Below, one piece after another: positions 33,514 through 42,445 of a DNA stretch of 58,060 nucleotides (position 1 is the stretch's first letter; every line of letters starts with the position of its first letter). Source of the stretch: Pseudoselenomonas ruminantium (GTDB lineage: Bacteria; Bacillota; Negativicutes; Selenomonadales; Selenomonadaceae). The stretch is taken from assembly GCF_900142515.1 (NCBI RefSeq), contig NZ_FRBC01000023.1:1-58060 (forward strand), in the 5' to 3' direction. The notes below the pieces were generated by a model, which was given only the letters and a program-made list of their open reading frames with translations, was not told where the DNA came from and did not search any database. The position numbers and the translations under genes are program-made.

Positions 33514-33603
33514 ATGGATGCCGATATTATTGTCGTAGGTGCCGGTATGTCCGGCCTCTGCGCAGCCTGTGCCGCTGATAAAATGCCAAAGGGCATGTCA
33601 TAA
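33514..33603 (+). pseudogene. remnant of a flavoprotein FAD-binding N-terminus
   Basis: A 29-residue plus-strand frame reads MDADIIVVGAGMSGLCAACA before ending, nearly the FAD-binding motif of the flavoprotein at 30407-32092 (ADVIIVGAGMSGLCAAISA). It has no signal peptide and no remaining domain. With the cytochrome remnant beside it on the other strand, it marks the scar of a second reductase locus. Confidence 0.7.
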
Positions 33604-33630
33604 CACCAGCTTCCCATTCATCAAATATAT

Positions 33631-33668
33631 AGAAATGCACGAGCCTATCATAAAGCTCGTGCATTTCT
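33631..33668. terminator. intrinsic terminator
   Basis: AGAAATGCACGAGC and GCTCGTGCATTTCT are perfectly complementary around a 10-base loop, with TTTTTATATTTTC after. Placed after the PucR gene (minus strand). Confidence 0.85.
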
Positions 33669-33678
33669 TTTTATATTT

Positions 33679-34944
33679 TCAGAACAGCGTCTGTGTTTCC
33701 GTTCCACTGTTTTTATGATTTATATTGCCCACATATCCGGGCTGCAGCAAGTTCAGTGCCTTGAGTACATCCCCAACCCTAAGCGCCGCATAAAGATTGA
33801 AACGGGTATCTGGATGGTTGAGGTCAATATCCAGAAGCTGGGCAATCTTATCACAGCGGTAACGCACAGTATTCACATGGACAAAGAGCTTTTCCGCCGT
33901 CAGCTTGTAGTTGAAATTCGTATCCATAAGGGTCCGCAGGGTTATCTGCAGGCCCGCATCACAATCGTGGTCATAGGCTAATAATTTGTCCAGAGTCTGG
34001 CGGCAAAAACGAATAATCCGCTCCTGCTCACAGCCAAAAAATTCCCGGAAGATGCCTAAATCGGCAAACTTCTGCACAAAGCCATATGCCCCTTTTATCT
34101 GCCGAAACATCAAGGCAATGCGGGCTTCACGATAGCTGCGATGAAGTTCTGCCAGAGGATAACTCAGCCCCACACCAATGGATACATCCACCTTATAGGC
34201 TTCGGAAAATAGCTGCTGCCAACGGGCAAACAATTCCTCCCGCTTACCTGTGGATAAGAAGTTAAACTCCTGCTGGTTGTATATCCCGGGAATAATCACC
34301 AGATACAGGCCATTCCACTCTAAGGGATATATGAGCTCTGTCTGATGGCGTTGACGGAATTGCAACAACTTAGCACGAAAATCTGCCGGTGGAATAAGCG
34401 GCTGCTTCTCTCCCATATCCATCAGCATCACCGCATACTCCCGGTCGCTGTGAATATCAATACCCTGCTCCTTAAGTAACGACTCCACGCTGATATTGTG
34501 CTTGATAAAAACACCTTCAAAGAAAGCGATCCTCTGCTCATGGAGCCGTCTGGCAAACTCCTTGTGCCCCCGCAGATACCACGTCAGGGCCAACCGGGCT
34601 GTCTCCACAGTATTGCTGATGGAGCTGATTTCCTCGGTATTTACCTGCTCCCATATGAGCAGCAGAGTACTATCCGGCATATCCTTCAGCACAACTTTGA
34701 ACACCAGCATTCGCTGATTTTTGCCATAATAATACTGGTTTTCCCCAAACTCTGGCATATTCACCAGCAGTTCCTGTACTACAGCTGGTACCATAATGCC
34801 CGTTTCGGGATAATGGGCGATTCCCTGCCGTCCCGTAAGGATTAACTTCTTGCCACACTTACTCTGCAGCTTCTGCCCTAAAGCCTTTATTCCTTTACTG
34901 GCCGCCAGTTCCAGCCAGTCCAAAGCCAGATTTTTTTCTTCCAT
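33679..34944 (-). CDS. PucR/CdaR family transcriptional regulator
   Basis: The 421-residue protein ends with the PucR helix-turn-helix domain: LRTLMDTNFNYKLTAEKLFVHVNTVRYRCDKIAQLLDIDL followed by RFNLYAALRVGD. The central part has a GGDEF-like CdaR domain (IGVGLSYPLAELHRSYREARIAL). The N-terminal region is an unassigned sensor. It starts 6 bases after the esterase gene, so both are probably transcribed from the PadR-controlled promoter at 36111. The effector may be a phenolic or sugar acid, by context only. Confidence 0.85.
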   Translation of the reverse strand: MEEKNLALDWLELAASKGIKALGQKLQSKCGKKLILTGRQGIAHYPETGIMVPAVVQELLVNMPEFGENQYYYGKNQRMLVFKVVLKDMPDSTLLLIWEQVNTEEISSISNTVETARLALTWYLRGHKEFARRLHEQRIAFFEGVFIKHNISVESLLKEQGIDIHSDREYAVMLMDMGEKQPLIPPADFRAKLLQFRQRHQTELIYPLEWNGLYLVIIPGIYNQQEFNFLSTGKREELFARWQQLFSEAYKVDVSIGVGLSYPLAELHRSYREARIALMFRQIKGAYGFVQKFADLGIFREFFGCEQERIIRFCRQTLDKLLAYDHDCDAGLQITLRTLMDTNFNYKLTAEKLFVHVNTVRYRCDKIAQLLDIDLNHPDTRFNLYAALRVGDVLKALNLLQPGYVGNINHKNSGTETQTLF

Positions 34945-34950
34945 GACAAA

Positions 34951-36060
34951 TCAATACGTTACGCCCAGCTGACGGCAGAGCCATCTCATCATGGCCTGGT
35001 TGGTATCTTCACCTTGATAGCCATGGGGCGCCAGGGAATTGCACATGAAGATGTTTTCTACGCCAGCATCGGTCAAGGCTTTTTGCAGGCTGAGGCTCTG
35101 CTGGATGGGCACCAAAGAATCATGGCCGCCATGGGCGATAAAAAATGGTGGTGCATCCTTGGTCACCTGGTATACAGGGCTGGCCAGTTTAGCCATCTCC
35201 ACCATGTTCCAGTAAGGTGAAGAAGCATCACCAGCCTCATCTATCTTGCGCAATGTACCTATGCCCTGTCCCTCGCCGGTAAATCCCAGCAGGATGGACT
35301 CATTAGCCCGGACAGAATCATGGGTTTCCGCCGCCTTATCCGGAGCCTCCAGGGTCGGATCCATCTCCGGTGCCATGGTCAGAAGGTTCGTCGGGCCATA
35401 ATAATCGACACAGGCTTTTACATTGCTGCTGTATTCCAAATTGCCGCCTTCATCACCTTCCAGGGCCTTGTTGCCGCTGGTCACGGCCAGTTCTGCCGCC
35501 AGATGGGCACCAGCAGAAGTCCCGGCAATGGCTATCCGATCTGCATCCAGACCATATTCTGCGGCATGAGCGCGGACAAAGCGCACGGCTGCCTTCACAT
35601 CATAGATTTGGGCGGGAAAAGTCGCTTCATTGTTCAATCGGTAATCTACAGAAACAAAGGCAATGCCATGGTTCAGCACGTCCTTGAAAATCTTATAGGA
35701 TGAGTTATTATCGTTCATCATCAGGCTATTGTTGTCGCCCTGTGCAGGATCCGCAGCTTTCTGTTGGGCATCCTCGCCTTCATAGGTACCTTTTGCCCAG
35801 CCGCCGCCATGGACGAATACCAGCACGGGAACTTTTTGTCCTTCGGCCTTCGGCGGCACAAAGACATTCATGCGCAGCTGCCGGGGCGCACCATTGTCGT
35901 TTTTCACATCAGCCACCAGCACATCCCGATAGGTTGGCTGCATATGGACAAGATTTTCCGGCTTATCTGCTGCTGCGGAGCAGCCGCCAGTCATTGGCAC
36001 CGCCAAGGTCAGAGATAACAACATCGCCGCAGACAGTTTCCGTAATTTACCTGCTTTCAT
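34951..36060 (-). CDS. lipoprotein alpha/beta hydrolase (carboxylesterase; BD-FAE/HSL-like)
   Basis: A lipobox-like TGGC ends the signal at residue 27. The hydrolase domain has the oxyanion motif VFVHGGGWAKG (84-88), nucleophile elbow GTSAGAH with Ser182, and a late FIAHGGHDSLVP and APHGY for the Asp and His. HGGGW plus GTSAG is typical of the hormone-sensitive-lipase/BD-FAE esterases, some of which are feruloyl esterases. The promoter has a PadR-type operator and padR is divergent, so release of hydroxycinnamates from plant polymers outside the cell is a reasonable inference. Confidence 0.85.
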   Translation of the reverse strand: MKAGKLRKLSAAMLLSLTLAVPMTGGCSAAADKPENLVHMQPTYRDVLVADVKNDNGAPRQLRMNVFVPPKAEGQKVPVLVFVHGGGWAKGTYEGEDAQQKAADPAQGDNNSLMMNDNNSSYKIFKDVLNHGIAFVSVDYRLNNEATFPAQIYDVKAAVRFVRAHAAEYGLDADRIAIAGTSAGAHLAAELAVTSGNKALEGDEGGNLEYSSNVKACVDYYGPTNLLTMAPEMDPTLEAPDKAAETHDSVRANESILLGFTGEGQGIGTLRKIDEAGDASSPYWNMVEMAKLASPVYQVTKDAPPFFIAHGGHDSLVPIQQSLSLQKALTDAGVENIFMCNSLAPHGYQGEDTNQAMMRWLCRQLGVTY

Positions 36061-36090
36061 CTGGATAACCTCCCGTTGTTTGCTTTTATC

Positions 36091-36139
36091 ATGTATTTAT
36101 TTACACGATAATCATAAGCTGTTTTTTTTATCTTGTCAA
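36091..36139 (-). promoter_or_regulatory. esterase promoter with PadR-type operator
   Basis: TTGACA (36139-36134) and TATGAT (36116-36111) are 17 bases apart. ATGT-N8-ACAC at 36091-36106 overlaps the expected start site and shares ATGTATTTATTTACA with the padC operator at 33293. Confidence 0.75.
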
Positions 36140-36221
36140 TATCCTATAATAAAAGACATGTTTATCTCTCCAAACTATGCTATACTAATTGCAGATAACC
36201 AATGAGGAGCAGTGAAGAACT

Positions 36222-36770
36222 ATGGCACAAAAAAATGTCCTGAAATATATAATCCTGGGTCTGCTGAACCGCGAAGACCTGGCTGGTTACGATATCAAGA
36301 AACTGTTTGAAGAAGAGCTGGGGGACTTCTGGTACTCCAATCACAGCCAGATCTATCCGGAGCTGCGACGCATGGAAGAGGATGGGTTGATTTCTTCACG
36401 CACAGAACTGGTGGGCAAGAAGCTGGAAAAGAAATTCTATCAGATCACAAAAGACGGACAGAAACTTCTGTCCGCCTGGATGGATGAACCTTTGAACCCG
36501 CTGGTGCCTACCCGGGATGAATTCACCATGAAACTATATCTTATTGACTCTGCAGATAATCCGCTGGTTATCCGTCTCTTTCAGGAAGAAATCGCCCGGC
36601 ACGAGGAAAAATATCAATACCTGCAAGCCCGCTGGCAGCTGCTGTTCGCGGATAAACGGGAGCAACAGAAACACTTTGGGCATCGTTGCATCCTGGAGCA
36701 AGCCATCTTACGGGAAAAACAGCGATTGGACTGGCTGTATCAGGAGCTGAAGAATATTAAGCAGAGATAA
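36222..36770 (+). CDS. padR: PadR family transcriptional regulator
   Basis: The 182-residue protein has the PadR winged helix (KYIILGLLNREDLAGYDIKKLFEEELGDFWYSNHSQIYPELRRMEEDGLI) and the Vir_act_alpha_C-type C-terminal dimerisation helices (YQYLQARWQLLF, LEQAILREKQRLDWLYQEL). It fits PadR proper, the repressor relieved by phenolic acids, because padC is nearby and the matching operator occurs before padC and before the esterase. GAGGAG precedes the ATG. Confidence 0.9.
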   Translation: MAQKNVLKYIILGLLNREDLAGYDIKKLFEEELGDFWYSNHSQIYPELRRMEEDGLISSRTELVGKKLEKKFYQITKDGQKLLSAWMDEPLNPLVPTRDEFTMKLYLIDSADNPLVIRLFQEEIARHEEKYQYLQARWQLLFADKREQQKHFGHRCILEQAILREKQRLDWLYQELKNIKQR

Positions 36771-36852
36771 CGGACCTAGGATGCCCTTCCGAGCGACCAG
36801 AGATATTCTGCGAAATATGTTTGCTGTTGAAAAATCGAAAGAAAAAGCTTAA

Positions 36853-36892
36853 AATAATTCGGGATGAAATTCATCCCGAATTATTTTTTGAG
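36853..36892 (+). terminator. intrinsic terminator
   Basis: AATAATTCGGGATGAA and TTCATCCCGAATTATT are perfectly complementary and followed by TTTT. Located about 80 bases after padR. Confidence 0.9.
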
Positions 36893-36918
36893 AGATTTAG
36901 TTAGAGGTGAACGATTTA

Positions 36919-37449
36919 TTGAAAAATATAAGAATTTTTTTTGGGAATCCTCCAGTCCCGGTAGTGAAACTATGGAGAAATGCATTTGCACAGTCAACCG
37001 AGGGGATTTTTCTTCTCTATCTGATAACTTCTGTCATTGTCGAATCCGTCAGGAATAACAGTCTGACCTATTCGTGGATTGAGATCCTTCTTATGGTCGT
37101 GACCATGGGAACCATTCGTCGCTACTATATTCGGCATAAGCGCATCTATCTCATGGTGTTTGAAAACGTGTGGCATCGCCTGAACCGATATATGGCAGCC
37201 CCCTCTGATGCGGTGGATAAGAAGATACAGGCACTCACGGATCAAGCCTTAGAGGCCAGAAGAAACGGTCATCTGCCGGGATTTGCAGCATATCTGTCCA
37301 GTGCGGATTATACTCGTTTAGAGAGTATATCTCAGAAGATTGTCGAGACGGCAGGAAGCAAGGGGCGCTACTGGGACACATTTATATTGATTTGCATCGT
37401 GTCATATGCAATCGTAACGATTGGAACGATGATTAAGGATATGCTTTGA
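36919..37449 (+). CDS. membrane protein of unknown function
   Basis: The protein of about 176 residues has three hydrophobic segments: GIFLLYLITSVIVESV, IEILLMVVTMGTI and, at the C-terminus, FILICIVSYAIVTIGTMI. A soluble, charged region of about 75 residues lies between the second and third. No known family was recognised. AGAGGTGA lies 8 bases before a TTG at 36919, which is preferred to the GTG at 36907 that overlaps the site. Nothing nearby hints at its role. Confidence 0.55.
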   Translation: MKNIRIFFGNPPVPVVKLWRNAFAQSTEGIFLLYLITSVIVESVRNNSLTYSWIEILLMVVTMGTIRRYYIRHKRIYLMVFENVWHRLNRYMAAPSDAVDKKIQALTDQALEARRNGHLPGFAAYLSSADYTRLESISQKIVETAGSKGRYWDTFILICIVSYAIVTIGTMIKDML

Positions 37450-37546
37450 TCTTGGACAAAACACACGGAGGTATGTGATGAACTTCGGTATAGTGATATT
37501 GCGCGCATGATTTTTATGACATAAGGATGGAATGACGAAAGCCCTG

Positions 37547-37580
37547 AAAGCCCTCAGCTTGATGCAGAGGGCTTTTTATT
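37547..37580 (+). terminator. intrinsic terminator
   Basis: AAGCCCTC (37548-37555) and GAGGGCTT (37567-37574) pair around an 11-base loop, followed by TTTATT. It ends the membrane-protein transcript. Confidence 0.8.
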
Positions 37581-37628
37581 GATGAGGATATATGTAGTAG
37601 TTGTCGTAATCACTGGGAGGAATAAGAA

Positions 37629-38447
37629 ATGAAGAAAATAAAGCGGATCATATTCGTCGCCGCAGTTGTCCTGATGCTGCAGGTTCAGTTGGTTTTTGCT
37701 GGGGCACCGGCAATTACGGCAGATGCTGCCATCGTTATAGACAGTGCCACGGGAGAAACCGTTTATGAAAAGAATGCGGATAAACGAGAATATCCGGCCA
37801 GTATGACGAAAATGCTGACTTGCATAATAGGATTGGAAAATGGTGGTCCCAATAGAATTGTCAGCATTTCTCCTTTAGCTGTAGATGTGGAATGTACGAG
37901 ATTGACGGTTGGCAAGGAACTGTTTTTCCAGGATCTTTTGAAACAGATGATGCTGATTTCCGATAATGGTGCCGCTCTGGCAGTAGGAGAAGTGATTGGT
38001 GGCAATCAGGAGGCTTTTGCCGAAATCATGAATCGAAAAGCAATAGAGATTGGGGCTGTGCATTCACATTTTGTCAATCCTAATGGTATGCCCGATGACC
38101 AGCATTATTCTACGGCCAGGGATATGGCGAAAATAGCCGCTTACGGCATGAAAAATGCAAAATTCCGCGAGTTGGTTTCTACTCCAGCGAAGAGTATCTA
38201 TTACCTGAAGCCTCAAGGCTATGTGGAATACTGCGAAAACACCAATGAGCTTTTGCAAAGCTATCCGGGGTGCAACGGCATCAAAACAGGCTATACACGG
38301 GCTGCACAGTGGTGTCTGTCAGCATCAGCCCAAAGGGATGACAGGGAATATATCGTAGTCATCATGCATGCGCAAAGCGATGAAGATCGTTACCACGATG
38401 CGGCTGCACTGTTAGAATATGCTTTTAGCAAAGATTCGCAAGAATGA
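37629..38447 (+). CDS. D-alanyl-D-alanine carboxypeptidase (PBP5/DacF family)
   Basis: The 272-residue protein has a signal peptide (VVLMLQVQLVFAGA) and the three active-site motifs of serine D,D-peptidases: SMTK at 58-61, SDN at 111-113 and KTG at 219-221. It trims the terminal D-Ala from peptidoglycan stem peptides in the periplasm. It is shorter than PBP5 because the C-terminal beta-domain and amphipathic anchor are absent, as in several Firmicute forms. GGGAGG precedes the ATG. Confidence 0.93.
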   Translation: MKKIKRIIFVAAVVLMLQVQLVFAGAPAITADAAIVIDSATGETVYEKNADKREYPASMTKMLTCIIGLENGGPNRIVSISPLAVDVECTRLTVGKELFFQDLLKQMMLISDNGAALAVGEVIGGNQEAFAEIMNRKAIEIGAVHSHFVNPNGMPDDQHYSTARDMAKIAAYGMKNAKFRELVSTPAKSIYYLKPQGYVEYCENTNELLQSYPGCNGIKTGYTRAAQWCLSASAQRDDREYIVVIMHAQSDEDRYHDAAALLEYAFSKDSQE

Positions 38448-38474
38448 AGGTTTACCAATCCGGGATGAACGCTG

Positions 38475-39599
38475 TTAGGCGTCCTGCCAGACTTGCTCCG
38501 CGATATGACGGAGCAGGCGGATTTTCGCCCATTGCTGTTCTTCTGTAAGAAGATTGCCCTCTTCTGTGGAGGAGAAGCCGCATTGAGGACTCAGGCAAAG
38601 CTTATCTAACGCAACGTATTTTGCTGCTTCCTGAATGCGGGCAATGATATCCGCTTCTTTTTCCAATTCCGGGTATTTGGAGGTGATCAATCCCAGGACG
38701 ACCTGCTGATCATGGATGAAACGCAATGGTTCAAAGCCGCCGGAACGCTCGGAATCATACTCCAAAAAGAACCCATCCACCATGCAGCTGCCAAACAGGA
38801 TTTCCGCCACCGGCTCATATCCGCCGGAAGAAAACCAGGTTGAACGGAAATTGCCACGGCAGATATGCATGGTGATTTTCATATCCTGAGGTTTAGCTTC
38901 CAATGCGAGGTTGATCATCTTTACATATTCTTCTGCGATCTGATCGAGGTCAAAGCCGCGTTCTTTATAGATCTTGCGCTTTTCGGTATCGCAGAACTCG
39001 CCCCAAGAGGTATCGTCGAATTGCAGATAGCGGCAGCCCGCATCATAGAGGGCTTTGATAACTTTCTGATAGGCTGAGGCGATATCACGATACAGTGTTG
39101 CTTCGTCTGTGTATTGTGGAATAGGGGTATAGTCCGTTGCCCGCACGCAGCAAATCAAATGGAGCATCGCCGGCGAGGGGAGCGTGAACTTCACCAGCGT
39201 ATCGCCGGCAGCTTCCTTCAGGAAGTGGAAATGCTCAAGGAAGGGATTCGTATGCGGATCAAAATCTATCGTATCCACGATTTGGATTGTTGCCGCTTTG
39301 GGCTGTTTTCCCTTGAACTTGACGGACCATTGTTCCGCCTGCACCTCTTCGATGCCTTTCAGGCTGGCCAAAAAGTCAAGATGCCAGTAACGACGGCGAA
39401 ATTCGCCATCGGTCACAGCCTTTAACCCCAGTTCTTTTTCTTTTTCAATCAGCGAACGGATGGATTCATCCTCCGCTGCCTTCAGTTCAGAAGCTGAGAT
39501 TTCGCCGGCGGCAAAGGCTGCCCGTTTTTGCTTCAGCTGTTCCGGCCGCAGGAAACTGCCAACGATATCATAACGAAATGGTGCTTGTGCTTTACTCAT
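38475..39599 (-). CDS. MetE-like methionine synthase C-terminal-domain protein (YxjG/YxjH family)
   Basis: The 374-residue protein corresponds to the catalytic half of cobalamin-independent methionine synthase: VGSFLRPEQLKQKRAAF, VTDGEFRRRYWHLDFL, QFDDTSWGEF, MKITMHICRGNFRS (zinc ligands H, C), LEYDSERSGGFEPL, and LSPQCGFSSTEEG with the third cysteine. Such proteins transfer a methyl group to a thiol such as homocysteine, from a donor that is often not the polyglutamyl folate used by MetE. A LysR gene lies just upstream on the same strand. Confidence 0.9.
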   Translation of the reverse strand: MSKAQAPFRYDIVGSFLRPEQLKQKRAAFAAGEISASELKAAEDESIRSLIEKEKELGLKAVTDGEFRRRYWHLDFLASLKGIEEVQAEQWSVKFKGKQPKAATIQIVDTIDFDPHTNPFLEHFHFLKEAAGDTLVKFTLPSPAMLHLICCVRATDYTPIPQYTDEATLYRDIASAYQKVIKALYDAGCRYLQFDDTSWGEFCDTEKRKIYKERGFDLDQIAEEYVKMINLALEAKPQDMKITMHICRGNFRSTWFSSGGYEPVAEILFGSCMVDGFFLEYDSERSGGFEPLRFIHDQQVVLGLITSKYPELEKEADIIARIQEAAKYVALDKLCLSPQCGFSSTEEGNLLTEEQQWAKIRLLRHIAEQVWQDA

Positions 39600-39710
39600 A
39601 AATAAACACTCCTGTTCTGTTCAATCAATATAAACGAAATTCATTTCTTTGTTGAACCGAGTATAGCACAGACCGCGTGGTTATCGTTAATACAGAAAAA
39701 CTCTCACGGG

Positions 39711-40628
39711 TTATAGCTTTTGACTATAACCGGCGATATAATCCTTCAGCAGTTCAAGATATCGTTTGCTCATTGCCGATAAAGGCAGGCCTTTGGGATA
39801 GATGAAACCAAGTTCCATATATTCCTGGCTGGCCAGTGGAACCGCGACGATTTCGGTGCCGTTGAGGTCGCTGGACAGGATGCCGGAGGAAATCGTGTAC
39901 CCATCTAAGCCAATCAATAGATTGAAGAGCGTGGCCCGGTCTGTTACCACAATGCTCTTGGGAACCTGTTCGGTGCTGTGCAGCTCTTCTGCAAAATAAA
40001 AGGAGTTCTTCGTCCCCTGTTCGTAAGTAAGACGCGGATAGGGCAGCAAATCCGCCAATGTTACGGACTCTTTCTGGGCAAGGGGATTTTTCCGGCTTAC
40101 AAAAACGTGCGGCGAGGCCTTGAACAGCGTACCAAAAGCCAATTCCGCTCCCTGCAGGATATGATTCATGATTTCCCTGTTGAACTTGCTCAAGTATAGA
40201 ATGCCCAGCTCACTGCGCCGCGTTCGCACCTCTTCGATGATGTCTGCCGTTTGCGACTCGCGCAGGGAGAATTCGTATTCATCTTTGGCATATTCCTGGA
40301 CCAAAGCCACAAAAGCATTGACCACAAAGGCATAATGCTGGGAGGATATGGCAAAGACACGCTTGATGGGATGGTCTATCTTGTATTGATGTTCAAGCAG
40401 GTCTGCTTGTTCCACTACCTGCCGGGCATAGGAGAGAAAACGGCTGCCGCTGTCTGTCAGCACGACACCGCGGTTTGACCGTTCAAAAATACTGATCTGC
40501 ATCTCTTTTTCCAGTTCCGCTATCGCTTTAGAAAGACTGGGCTGTGAAATGAAGAGTTGTTGTGCGGCCAGGTTCATAGAACCAGCCTGCACGACTTTGA
40601 TAACATATCGTAACTGTTGAAGTGTCAT
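39711..40628 (-). CDS. LysR family transcriptional regulator
   Basis: The 305-residue protein has the helix-turn-helix MTLQQLRYVIKVVQAGSMNLAAQQLFISQPSLSKAI and a full effector domain (CysB/MetR-like in style). The ATG at 40628 overlaps the stop of a 35-codon ORF (ATGA). A longer in-frame start at 40769 would read through that small ORF and lacks the LysR consensus. It probably regulates the MetE-like gene 111 bases downstream. Confidence 0.88.
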   Translation of the reverse strand: MTLQQLRYVIKVVQAGSMNLAAQQLFISQPSLSKAIAELEKEMQISIFERSNRGVVLTDSGSRFLSYARQVVEQADLLEHQYKIDHPIKRVFAISSQHYAFVVNAFVALVQEYAKDEYEFSLRESQTADIIEEVRTRRSELGILYLSKFNREIMNHILQGAELAFGTLFKASPHVFVSRKNPLAQKESVTLADLLPYPRLTYEQGTKNSFYFAEELHSTEQVPKSIVVTDRATLFNLLIGLDGYTISSGILSSDLNGTEIVAVPLASQEYMELGFIYPKGLPLSAMSKRYLELLKDYIAGYSQKL

Positions 40629-40732
40629 ATCATTCCCTGACCTTTTCCGTCTTGAAGCCCCCGATGAGATCCCATAATCACGCGGCGATCCGTGATGGTA
40701 ATCCTGAGTTTGGGACGTTTTCTTCTTCGCAT
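40625..40732 (-). CDS. 35-residue basic small protein or leader peptide coupled to the LysR gene
   Basis: The frame starts at an ATG with AAAGGAG 8 bases upstream, encodes MRRRKRPKLRITITDRRVIM and ends GQGMI, with its TGA overlapping the LysR ATG. The ribosome-binding site is much stronger than that of LysR itself, so translational coupling is likely. The protein is very basic at its start and matches no family known to me. Confidence 0.5.
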   Translation of the reverse strand: MRRRKRPKLRITITDRRVIMGSHRGLQDGKGQGMI

Positions 40733-40882
40733 ATCCAGTCGCTCCTTTCCAAGCTAAAAACAATTGCACTCCTGACTATTGTACGAGTCAAACTGAATTC
40801 TGACAATGAAAAATATTGCAAGTGTGATATAGGAGCCTGGGCCGTCAGGAAAACGTCATGATATTCTTGCCAGATTCAGTCG

Positions 40883-40919
40883 TATGTGTTACTCTATTAG
40901 TGAAAAAAGATTACACATA
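40883..40919 (+). promoter_or_regulatory. inverted repeat before the Y-family polymerase gene
   Basis: TATGTGT (40883-40889) and ACACATA (40913-40919) are inverted copies around the likely -10 and start site. This could be the operator for damage control, but it does not match the LexA boxes known from Firmicutes. Confidence 0.35.
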
Positions 40920-40939
40920 GAAGTTATGGGGGATGAGCT

Positions 40940-42445
40940 ATGGTGAAAGCAAGATATATAGCGATTGACCTCAAATCCTTTTACGCTTCAGTCGAATGCG
41001 TGGAGCGTGGCCTTGATTCGCTGACCACCAATCTGGTAGTTGCGGATGCGTCACGGACAGAAAAAACGATTTGCCTGGCGGCCAGTCCGGCAATCAAATG
41101 CTATGGCGTGCCGGGACGAGCACGGCTATTTGAAGTTATCGAGAAAATAAGATTTGCCAATAGTTATCGGCGTTTCTGCTCCCCGGGCAAAAAACTGACA
41201 GGGAAGTCTTATGATGCGTTGGAGCTGAAGAACGACCCGGATCTCGCAATCGATTACATCGTGGCGCCTCCGCGTATGGCTTTATATATGGAGTACAGTT
41301 CGAGGGTGTATGGTGTATATCTTCGCTATATTGCACCTAAGGATATACACCCATATTCGATTGATGAAGTGTTCATTGATGCGGGGCCATACCTGAGTAC
41401 GTATAAGATGACCGCTCATGAGCTGGCACTGACCATGATTCGCGAAGTGCTTCAGGAAACCGGCATTACGGCAACGGCGGGGATCGGCACAAACATGTAC
41501 CTGGCTAAGATTGCCATGGATATTACAGCCAAGCACATGACGCCAGATAAGGATGGCGTCCGTATCGCAGAACTGAATGAGATGACATATAGGCAGAAAC
41601 TATGGACGCATACGCCCATGACCGATTTTTGGCGATTGGGTAAAGGCTATGCGAAAAAGTTGGCTGACATTGGTATCTATTGCATGGGGGATATTGCTCG
41701 CCGCTCTTTGACGCAGTGGGGCGAGGATGAGCTATATAAAGCCTTTGGCGTTAATGCCGAGCTGTTGATCGACCATGCTTGGGGCTATGAACCCTGCACC
41801 ATGGATGAGATAAAGGCGTACCGTCCAGCCAGCACAAGCCTGAGCAGCGGGCAGGTCTTGCATTGTCCCTATGACCATAAAAAAGCCCGGCTTATTGCTT
41901 GGGAGATGACGGATCAGCTGGTTTTCGATCTGGTAGAGAAACGGTTGGTCACGAATCAGATTGTCCTGGATGTTGGCTATGATATAGAAAATATCGCCCG
42001 TGGCTATACTGGCGATATCCATGTCGACCATTATGGACGCAAGGTTCCCAAGGCGGCTCATGGCACAGCAAGCCTGCCCAGGCATACATCATCGTCGAAG
42101 CTGATCTTAAAAGAAGTCCTGGCCTTGTATGACCGTATTGTGGATCCGGATTTGTTGGTCCGACGCATTACGGTAACGGTGGGCAGACTTATTTCGGAAG
42201 ATAGTCTGGCAAACACGAACGAGCAGGCCGTGGAATTTAACCTGTTTGCCGACATCGATAAGGAATGCATAGAAAAAGCTGCTGCAGAACGGGCTGAAAA
42301 GCGCGAGAAATCCTTACAGCATGCCATGCTGGCCATCAGGAATCGCTTCGGGAAAAATTCCATCCTAAAGGCGACAAATCTGAAGGAAGAGGCTCGTGCC
42401 ATTGCCCGCAACAGTGAAATCGGAGGGCATAAAGCGTGGCGATAA
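40940..42445 (+). CDS. Y-family DNA polymerase (UmuC/UvrX-like)
   Basis: The 501-residue protein begins YIAIDLKSFYASVECVERGLD (first catalytic Asp), has YSIDEVFIDA (the SxDE catalytic pair) and TATAGIGTNMYLAKIAMD (thumb), a helix-hairpin-helix-like WRLGKGYAKKLADIGI region and a long C-terminal little-finger part. It resembles the UvrX/ImpB branch common on mobile elements and Firmicute chromosomes, used for error-prone translesion synthesis. The next gene, overlapping by 10 bases, encodes the small partner usual for this branch. Confidence 0.92.
   Translation: MVKARYIAIDLKSFYASVECVERGLDSLTTNLVVADASRTEKTICLAASPAIKCYGVPGRARLFEVIEKIRFANSYRRFCSPGKKLTGKSYDALELKNDPDLAIDYIVAPPRMALYMEYSSRVYGVYLRYIAPKDIHPYSIDEVFIDAGPYLSTYKMTAHELALTMIREVLQETGITATAGIGTNMYLAKIAMDITAKHMTPDKDGVRIAELNEMTYRQKLWTHTPMTDFWRLGKGYAKKLADIGIYCMGDIARRSLTQWGEDELYKAFGVNAELLIDHAWGYEPCTMDEIKAYRPASTSLSSGQVLHCPYDHKKARLIAWEMTDQLVFDLVEKRLVTNQIVLDVGYDIENIARGYTGDIHVDHYGRKVPKAAHGTASLPRHTSSSKLILKEVLALYDRIVDPDLLVRRITVTVGRLISEDSLANTNEQAVEFNLFADIDKECIEKAAAERAEKREKSLQHAMLAIRNRFGKNSILKATNLKEEARAIARNSEIGGHKAWR

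Noticed and set aside
37481-37513. Ten-codon ORF MNFGIVILRA with a GGAGG site
   Set aside because: Too short to support, with no conserved context. It lies just before the terminator of the preceding gene and may be chance.
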